NCBI GenBank assembly: GCA_027450125.1
Contig: DAIDKG010000176.1
Span: 1-10,657 of the forward strand
Direction of reading: 5' to 3'
Origin: Bordetella sp.
Lineage (GTDB): Bacteria; Pseudomonadota; Gammaproteobacteria; Burkholderiales; Burkholderiaceae_B
DNA length: 10,657 nt
Made by a program: the position numbers and the translations under genes. Shown in pieces: positions 7,053-10,657 of the stretch (positions are counted from its first letter, which is position 1; each line of letters begins with the position of its first letter). The notes under the pieces were generated by a model, which was given only the letters and a program-made list of their open reading frames with translations, was not told the origin of the DNA and did not search any database.

Positions 7053-7736
7053 TTACCTGGCAGCGGGGTGGGGGCCGATGCGTTCGCCGTGCTGCACCCG
7101 TTCGGGCGCCTTGTGGACCATCGTATAGGCATAGTCCACGCCCATGCCATAGGCACCGGAGTGTTCCCTGACGATGTTCATGACGGCATCGTAGGTGTCC
7201 TTGCGCGCCCAGTCGCGCTGCCATTCGAGCAACACCTGTTGCCAGGTCATGGGCACGGCTCCGGCCTGCACCATGCGGTCCATGGCATAGTTGTGCGCGT
7301 CCAGCGAGGTGCCGCCCGAGGCATCGGCCACCATGTAGATCTCGTAGCCCCCTTCGAGCATGGCGCTCAGGGTGAACGTGGTGTTGCAGACCTCGGTCCA
7401 CAGGCCCGACACCACGACTTTCCTGCGGCCGCTGGCTGCCAGCGAGTCGCGCACGTTCTGGTCGTCCCAGGAGTTCATAGAGGAGCGCTCCAGGATCTTG
7501 TGCTCGGGGAACACGGCCAGCAGTTCCGGATAGGTGGGGCCGGAGAAACCCTCGGTTTCCACCGTGGTGATGGTGGCGGGAATATTGAACGCCTTGGCCG
7601 CCTTGGCCAGGCCTACAACATTGTTCTTCAATGTCTGGCGGTCTATGGACTGGACGCCGAAAGCCATTTGCGGCTGCTGGTCGATGAAGATGATCTGGCA
7701 ATTCTGCGGGGTCAGGACTTCGAGATACTTGGACAT
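7053..7736 (-). CDS. ycaC: YcaC-like isochorismatase-superfamily cysteine hydrolase
   Basis: This 227-residue protein belongs to the isochorismatase-like cysteine hydrolases and closely resembles Escherichia coli YcaC as I remember it (opening KYLEVLTPQN, core FIDQQPQMAFGVQS). D19 in IIFIDQQ and C117 in GLWTEVCNTT are the expected catalytic Asp and nucleophilic Cys; I cannot place the triad's lysine with certainty. The SMNSWDD (86-92), VADASGGTS (136-144) and AYGMGVDYAYTM (195-206) segments are also YcaC-like. YcaC forms a ring-shaped octamer; its physiological substrate is unknown. I start at 7736 because the homologue starts there; an in-frame ATG at 7805 would add 23 basic residues. It is the first gene of the operon, divergent from the LysR gene. 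Confidence 0.93.
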   Translation of the reverse strand: MSKYLEVLTPQNCQIIFIDQQPQMAFGVQSIDRQTLKNNVVGLAKAAKAFNIPATITTVETEGFSGPTYPELLAVFPEHKILERSSMNSWDDQNVRDSLAASGRRKVVVSGLWTEVCNTTFTLSAMLEGGYEIYMVADASGGTSLDAHNYAMDRMVQAGAVPMTWQQVLLEWQRDWARKDTYDAVMNIVREHSGAYGMGVDYAYTMVHKAPERVQHGERIGPHPAAR

Positions 7737-8019
7737 GGAGTGGCTCGCTATACGTTTGCTGAAGCGGAATGCGCCGCGCTGCCGTGACATCCTGCGCCAC
7801 TTCATCGAGGCCGACCGATCTGCAGTCTAAGGACCGGACGGCGACAGAGAAATGACCGCGCGGGAATAGCATGCTTTCCATTTCTGGCAGGGTGGGGCGA
7901 GTTTCGCCGCAGTCGCCGTCCACGACGGTGCGGCGCCGCGCGGTCCGCGATCCATCGTCGTTGTTCGCCACGGGTTCAATCGGTAGAATCGATCGCGCCT
8001 ATCCGTTTACACGAGCCGC
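7737..8019. other. Divergent intergenic region between ycaC operon and lysR
   Basis: These 283 bp hold no credible gene. The lysR-side candidate promoter is listed separately. For the ycaC side I see no convincing -35/-10 pair; a TATAGC near 7751-7746 on the complement is the only -10-like box close to the start. The arrangement, regulator divergent from the operon it probably controls, is the usual LysR-type layout, so the regulator's sites should lie here. Confidence 0.5.
7961..7989 (+). promoter_or_regulatory. Candidate lysR promoter with overlapping TTC-N8-GAA repeat
   Basis: TTGTTC (7961-7966) and TAGAAT (7984-7989) are spaced by 17 bp, 31 bp before the lysR start. A short inverted repeat TTC-AATCGGTA-GAA (7975-7988) overlaps the -10 box and contains a T-N11-A pattern, the minimal LysR-type site. 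Such a site would allow autorepression. The match is short and could be chance. Confidence 0.35.
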
Positions 8020-8958
8020 ATGAAAAAACTGCCTGACCTGGAGGCATGGGCCATCTTCGCCAAGATTGCCGAAGTCGGAACATTCGCCGGCGCCGCCGCC
8101 GAGCTTGCCTTGTCGCAGGCCACCGTGTCCAAGGCCGTCGCGCGCCTGGAAGCGCGGATGAACACCACGCTGTTCCATCGCACGTCGCGGCGGATGGTCC
8201 TGACCGACAGCGGGCTGGCCGCGCTCGAGCATGCCGCACGCCTGCTGCACGAGGGCCAGGCTGCGGAGGCGGCGCTGGCCGAACGGTCGACCAGCCTGCG
8301 CGGCCCGATACGGATCGCGGCGCCGATGTCGTTCGGGCTGTCGCATCTGGCGCCGGCGCTGCCGCCGTTCATGGCCATGCATCCCGAGGTGAACCTGGAC
8401 ATCGAATTCAGCGACGAGCTCGTGGACCTGGTCGCGAACCGGTTCGACCTGGCGTTGCGCATTTCCTGCCTGCCCGATTCCAGCCTGCTGGCGCGGCGCC
8501 TGTGCAGCGTGCGCATCCTGCTGGTCGGGTCGCCCGCCTATTTCGAGCGCCACGGCCGGCCGGAGCATCCGCGCCAGCTGGCCGTGCATCGCGCCCTGCA
8601 ATATGCCTACTCCCAGGATGGCGCGAGCTGGAAATTCCGGCACGAGCATCACGGCGAGTTCGCGCAGCCGATCGAGGCGGCGCTGCGGGTCAACAATGCC
8701 GAAGCGCTGGAGCATGCGTTGCAGGCCGGGCTGGGACTGGCGCTGCAGCCCGAGTTCCTGGTCTGGCAGGACATCCAGGCGGGCAGGCTGCAAGCCGTCA
8801 TGCAGGACTGGCAGGTCGATCCCATCGTGCTTCACATTCTTACCCCGCCCGGGCGCCGGCGGCCAGCGCGCGTGCAACGTTTCATCGACTATCTGATCGA
8901 GAGCTTTGCCCGCCAGCCCTGGGCCCGCGACGGCGCTCAGGAGCACGCGCAGGCCTAG
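8020..8958 (+). CDS. LysR-type transcriptional regulator
   Basis: This 312-residue protein has the LysR layout: an N-terminal winged helix-turn-helix (about 5-63; FAGAAAELALSQATVSKAVARL lies in the recognition region at about 22-43, then FHRTSRRMVLTDSG) and an effector-binding domain beginning at LRGPIRIAAP (about 92-101). It resembles the CrgA-like group of LysR regulators. The ATG at 8020 has only a weak GAG ahead of it. It is divergent from the ycaC-xapX-amidohydrolase-doxX-DUF1275 operon and is probably its regulator; the inducer is unknown. The TAG stop at 8956-8958 forms the first bases of the inverted-repeat element that follows. The protein still reaches the usual LysR C-terminal helix (FIDYLIESFA), so the element has changed at most a short tail. 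Confidence 0.92.
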   Translation: MKKLPDLEAWAIFAKIAEVGTFAGAAAELALSQATVSKAVARLEARMNTTLFHRTSRRMVLTDSGLAALEHAARLLHEGQAAEAALAERSTSLRGPIRIAAPMSFGLSHLAPALPPFMAMHPEVNLDIEFSDELVDLVANRFDLALRISCLPDSSLLARRLCSVRILLVGSPAYFERHGRPEHPRQLAVHRALQYAYSQDGASWKFRHEHHGEFAQPIEAALRVNNAEALEHALQAGLGLALQPEFLVWQDIQAGRLQAVMQDWQVDPIVLHILTPPGRRRPARVQRFIDYLIESFARQPWARDGAQEHAQA

Positions 8959-9109
8959 CAGGCTGCTAAGTACTGTTTGTCGAGCCTTGTCGTCAAACTG
9001 GCAACCTCGTAGAACAGTCTGCAATCAGGTTTTTCGGTGGGATCAAGGGCAAGGCAGCTTTGCAATGGCTCAAACCAGTAAGCCGAAACAGTATTTCAGC
9101 AGCCTGCTA
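8956..9109. mobile_element. MITE-like or IS-remnant element with terminal inverted repeats
   Basis: The left end at 8956-8978 (TAGCAGGCTGCT, then AAGTACTGTTT) and the complement of the right end at 9109-9086 (TAGCAGGCTGCT, then GAAATACTGTTT) align over about 23 bases, differing by one substitution and one inserted base. They bound about 154 bp with no transposase and a base composition near 50% GC, clearly below the flanking genes. The outermost AGCAGGCTGCT is itself an 11-base palindrome-like block. The size, ends and lack of coding capacity fit a non-autonomous miniature element or an internally deleted insertion sequence. I see no convincing target duplication and cannot assign a family. 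The left end coincides with the lysR stop codon. Confidence 0.6.
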
Positions 9110-9166
9110 AGCGGCACCTGCGCCGTCCCGCCCAGCCGCGCGCGCCGGCTTTGTTCGCACTGATGG
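9110..9166. other. Short spacer without gene
   Basis: GC-rich sequence between the inverted-repeat element and the ycgR terminator. No gene or regulatory signal is visible. Confidence 0.5.
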
Positions 9167-9203
9167 AAAAAGCCCGCGCAGCGGGGATGTCGCTCGCGGG
9201 CTT
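9167..9203 (-). terminator. Rho-independent terminator of ycgR
   Basis: On the complement, AAGCCCGCG (9203-9195) pairs with CGCGGGCTT (9178-9170), with an inner AGCG/CGCT extension, and is followed by a run of five T (bases 9171-9167 are A on the plus strand). It lies about 40 bp after the ycgR stop, in the right orientation. Confidence 0.75.
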
Positions 9204-9244
9204 GTCGTCGCCGTTCATCGTGTGAAGGCCTGAGAGGAAAAGAC

Positions 9245-10024
9245 CTACTCTTTCGTGCTCTTGAGCATCGCCAGCTCTTTCTCGACCTGGTGGATGTACC
9301 GCTGCAGCTTGATTTCCTGCTGCATCGAAAGATTGTCGAAAATGCAGCCGACGTGAAAGACCTGCTTGCGGTTGGCCAGTTCGATAGTCTTGCAGTTGAC
9401 TACGCGCAGGTCGGTTTCCAGTGCGCCTGCGGCGCGCAGGTCGATGTAGGCTCCGGGCAGCTTCGTGCCCGGATCGATGGGGTCGGGCGAGCGCAAGCCG
9501 ATGCCGCTCAGCGACACGTCATGGATTTCGACGTCGTAATCGCGCTCGCCGCCATGCGAAAGCAGCATCTTGCCCGAGCAGTGAAAAGGATCGATGACGG
9601 GCGTGTTGACCCGGAAGAACTGGCGGCGCTGAATGTAGAAAAGCACGGAGGGCAGCGCAGATTTGAGCGCCGAACGACCCTCGAATTTGGTGGCCCGCAC
9701 ACCTGCCAGATCGAACTCGATGGTCACGCCGCCGCTTTGCCCCTTGAACCGGCAGCGCGGCGAGTCGATCAGGGCCGCGTTCTCTTCCTGCACTTGGCTC
9801 GAATCGAAGATGAGCGCATCTTCCCGGGTGTCGATGTCGAGCAGGCAGGTGATGAACTGACGGCCGCGAAAGTTGATGGTGAACAGATCGCCGTTGCTCA
9901 CAGACTGCATGAGGTAGCGGTTGATGGCCAGGGGGTTCAGGATGCCATAGGCGGCCCTGGGATCTCCGGGATCGAGGCCCCTGATTTCCGTATTGCGGTT
10001 CTGCTGAGTTTGCGGGTCGTTCAT
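9245..10024 (-). CDS. ycgR: YcgR-type flagellar brake protein (YcgR-N plus PilZ)
   Basis: This 259-residue protein has an N-terminal YcgR domain (about 24-130) and a C-terminal PilZ domain (about 132-247). The c-di-GMP contacts are visible: RRQFFR (133-138, with R134 and R138 as RxxxR) at the domain boundary and DVSLSG (169-174, the DxSxxG motif). YcgR binds c-di-GMP and then acts on the flagellar motor to slow rotation and bias its direction, so high c-di-GMP reduces swimming. Length matches the family, and the protein looks intact. No clear Shine-Dalgarno precedes the ATG at 10024. The gene stands alone, with its own terminator downstream, convergent with lysR and divergent from the tRNA; no other flagellar gene is in the window. 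Confidence 0.94.
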   Translation of the reverse strand: MNDPQTQQNRNTEIRGLDPGDPRAAYGILNPLAINRYLMQSVSNGDLFTINFRGRQFITCLLDIDTREDALIFDSSQVQEENAALIDSPRCRFKGQSGGVTIEFDLAGVRATKFEGRSALKSALPSVLFYIQRRQFFRVNTPVIDPFHCSGKMLLSHGGERDYDVEIHDVSLSGIGLRSPDPIDPGTKLPGAYIDLRAAGALETDLRVVNCKTIELANRKQVFHVGCIFDNLSMQQEIKLQRYIHQVEKELAMLKSTKE

Positions 10025-10251
10025 GTTTTGGCGGCGAAAGACGCTTCAGGAGCCCCGACCACCCGCATGGAGCAGCGCCTGGCGGCGCATGCAAAATTTG
10101 GGGAGACGGACGAAATACTTCTGACGTTGCGTCTCGCGCAAATAAAAATAAGGTAACTGAGTTGTATCTTTATAACAAACCCGCCACCGTTTGTCTGTGG
10201 GGAAACCGCATCAGTGGCCTTGTTGGTAGTCGAACTGGCTTTCTAAAAAAC

Positions 10252-10260
10252 TGATATAAT
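10252..10260 (+). promoter_or_regulatory. Extended -10 promoter of tRNA-Arg
   Basis: TGATATAAT is a perfect extended -10 element (TGn followed by consensus TATAAT). No good -35 box stands 16-18 bp upstream, which an extended -10 can tolerate. The start would fall near 10267, about 54 nt before the mature tRNA. Confidence 0.6.
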
Positions 10261-10284
10261 CTTCTTCTTTGCTTAGGCAGCATT

Positions 10285-10300
10285 TGGCTGGAAACAGCCA
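10285..10300 (+). other. GAAA-tetraloop hairpin in the tRNA leader
   Basis: TGGCTG-GAAA-CAGCCA is a perfect 6-bp stem capped by a GNRA tetraloop, inside the expected 5' leader of the tRNA precursor. An outer TTTGCT (10268-10273) can also pair with AGCAAA (10313-10318). It may affect 5' processing; this is inference. Confidence 0.4.
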
Positions 10301-10320
10301 GGCAGCGGCAAAAGCAAAAT

Positions 10321-10397
10321 GCGCCCGTAGCTCAGTTGGATAGAGTACTTGGCTACGAACCAAGGGGTCGTGGGTTCGAATCCTGCCGGGCGCGCCA
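10321..10397 (+). tRNA. tRNA-Arg (anticodon ACG)
   Basis: This 77-nt tRNA has acceptor GCGCCCG (10321-10327) pairing with CGGGCGC (10387-10393), discriminator G10394 and an encoded CCA (10395-10397). The anticodon stem CTTGG/CCAAG (10348-10352/10360-10364) encloses loop CTACGAA with anticodon ACG at 10355-10357, which is edited to ICG in bacteria and reads CGU, CGC and CGA. The T-arm with GTTCGAATC is canonical. A strong terminator follows, so it is probably transcribed alone. Confidence 0.97.
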
Positions 10398-10418
10398 ATT
10401 CGTTGTTCAAATGAAAGT

Positions 10419-10458
10419 AAAGCGGCTTGAAGGTCATCCTTCAAGCCGCTTTTGTTTT
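10419..10458 (+). terminator. Rho-independent terminator of tRNA-Arg
   Basis: AAAGCGGCTTGAAGG (10419-10433) pairs perfectly over 15 bp with CCTTCAAGCCGCTTT (10438-10452) around a TCAT loop, followed by T, G and TTTT. It begins 22 bp after the tRNA CCA. Confidence 0.85.
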
Positions 10459-10471
10459 GCCTGCGGCTCGT

Positions 10472-10489
10472 GGCCATGTCTACATGGCC
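10472..10489. repeat. Perfect inverted repeat downstream of the tRNA terminator
   Basis: GGCCATGT-CT-ACATGGCC is a perfect 8-bp inverted repeat (as RNA, a 7-bp stem with a TCTA loop). It has no following T run, so it is not a normal terminator. Its role is unknown; it could be a protein site or chance. Confidence 0.4.
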
Positions 10490-10526
10490 TCGCTGCGCGG
10501 CGCCATGGGCTGCCCGCGCTGCAAGC

Positions 10527-10534
10527 GGGGGGGG
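10527..10534. repeat. G8 homopolymer tract
   Basis: A run of eight G lies in the intergenic DNA between the tRNA terminator and the porin terminator. Such tracts vary in length by slippage. No promoter or reading frame can be seen that it would switch. Confidence 0.7.
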
Positions 10535-10554
10535 CAATAAAAATACAGCCCAAT

Positions 10555-10589
10555 AAAAAAACTGCCCCAGCTTGCGCTGGGGCAGTTTT
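10555..10589 (-). terminator. Rho-independent terminator of the porin gene
   Basis: On the complement, AAAACTGCCCCAGC (10589-10576) pairs with GCTGGGGCAGTTTT (10571-10558) around a GCAA loop, and the 3' arm runs into seven T (plus-strand A at 10561-10555). It lies about 40 bp after the porin stop. The plus-strand reading has only four T and would be weaker. Confidence 0.85.
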
Positions 10590-10630
10590 GCATGTTTCGA
10601 ATCCAGGCAGGGCTCGCGCCCTGCGCAAGA

Positions 10631-10657
10631 TCAGAACTGGTGGCGCATACCGATCAC
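10631..10657 (-). CDS. C-terminal end of a Gram-negative porin (partial)
   Basis: Only the last eight codons and the TGA stop are in the window, reading VIGMRHQF on the complement. A C-terminal Phe after alternating hydrophobic residues is the signal for BAM-dependent insertion of outer-membrane beta-barrels, and GMRHQF-type endings are typical of betaproteobacterial trimeric porins such as those of Bordetella. A strong terminator in the right place supports a real gene end. The identification rests on eight residues plus context. Confidence 0.7.
   Translation of the reverse strand: MIGMRHQF

Larger units (their letters stand above)
10025..10320. other. Intergenic region between ycgR and tRNA-Arg
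   Basis: These 296 bp hold the tRNA promoter and leader at the right (listed separately). The left part should contain the ycgR promoter, reading leftward. An AT-rich stretch around 10137-10180 is the likeliest place, but I find no clear sigma-70 or sigma-28 boxes there. No credible gene is present. Confidence 0.5.

Noticed and set aside
7737..7805. Upstream ATG start for the YcaC-like gene
   Set aside because: The 23 extra residues are basic and not YcaC-like; the homologue begins at KYLEVLTPQ, matching the ATG at 7736.
9065..9163. Short frame starting MAQTSKPKQYF
   Set aside because: It reads through the right terminal repeat of the inverted-repeat element, resembles no protein known to me and has no ribosome binding site.
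10137..10180. Sigma-28 flagellar promoter for ycgR
   Set aside because: The AT-rich stretch has TAAA on the complement but no matching GCCGATAA box at the right distance.
10321..10397. tRNA-Arg as an integration site of a genomic island
   Set aside because: No integrase and no repeat of the tRNA 3' end is present in the window.
10211..10537. 108-codon reading frame on the complement across the tRNA
   Set aside because: Its GRIRTHDPLVRSQVLYPTELRA segment is the antisense translation of the tRNA, a well-known false protein.

Overview
The window is GC-rich proteobacterial DNA. The last eight codons at the right edge (ending ...VIGMRHQF, complement) look like the C-terminus of a Gram-negative porin. 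Together with a YcgR-type flagellar brake, a tRNA-Arg(ACG) and the general gene style, this suggests a betaproteobacterium of the Alcaligenaceae, most likely Bordetella or a close relative such as Achromobacter. That assignment is inference from remembered sequence style, not a database match.

Left third (1-3583): a sulfide/persulfide oxidation module. A TauE/SafE-family permease (complement, cut by the left edge) is divergent from a two-gene operon. The operon encodes a persulfide-dioxygenase-like metallo-beta-lactamase-fold protein and a fusion of a rhodanese-loop DUF442 domain with a flavoprotein resembling sulfide:quinone oxidoreductase. The divergent intergenic region holds a striking AT-rich island with a perfect inverted repeat (807-824) lying over the -10 boxes of both candidate promoters, so one repressor could control both directions. 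The likely scheme is sulfide to persulfide (SQR-like), persulfide to sulfite (dioxygenase), sulfur transfer by the rhodanese loop, and sulfite or organosulfonate export by TauE. The repressor gene is not in the window.

Middle (3580-8958): a five-gene complement-strand operon with a divergent LysR-type regulator. In transcription order it encodes a YcaC-like cysteine hydrolase, a XapX-domain membrane protein, a YtcJ-like amidohydrolase with an unusual Cys/His-rich C-terminal tail, a DoxX-family membrane protein and a DUF1275/YoaK membrane protein. Substrate and physiological role are not evident; this is the best candidate here for an undescribed system. The operon's last gene meets the sulfide operon tail to tail, the two stop codons overlapping in a shared CTAG.

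Right third (8956-10657): a roughly 154-bp non-coding element with long imperfect terminal inverted repeats starts exactly at the lysR stop codon and looks like a MITE or IS remnant. It is followed by a lone ycgR gene (complement) with its own terminator, a tRNA-Arg(ACG) with an extended -10 promoter and strong terminator, an unexplained perfect inverted repeat, a G8 tract, and the terminator and last codons of the porin gene (complement).
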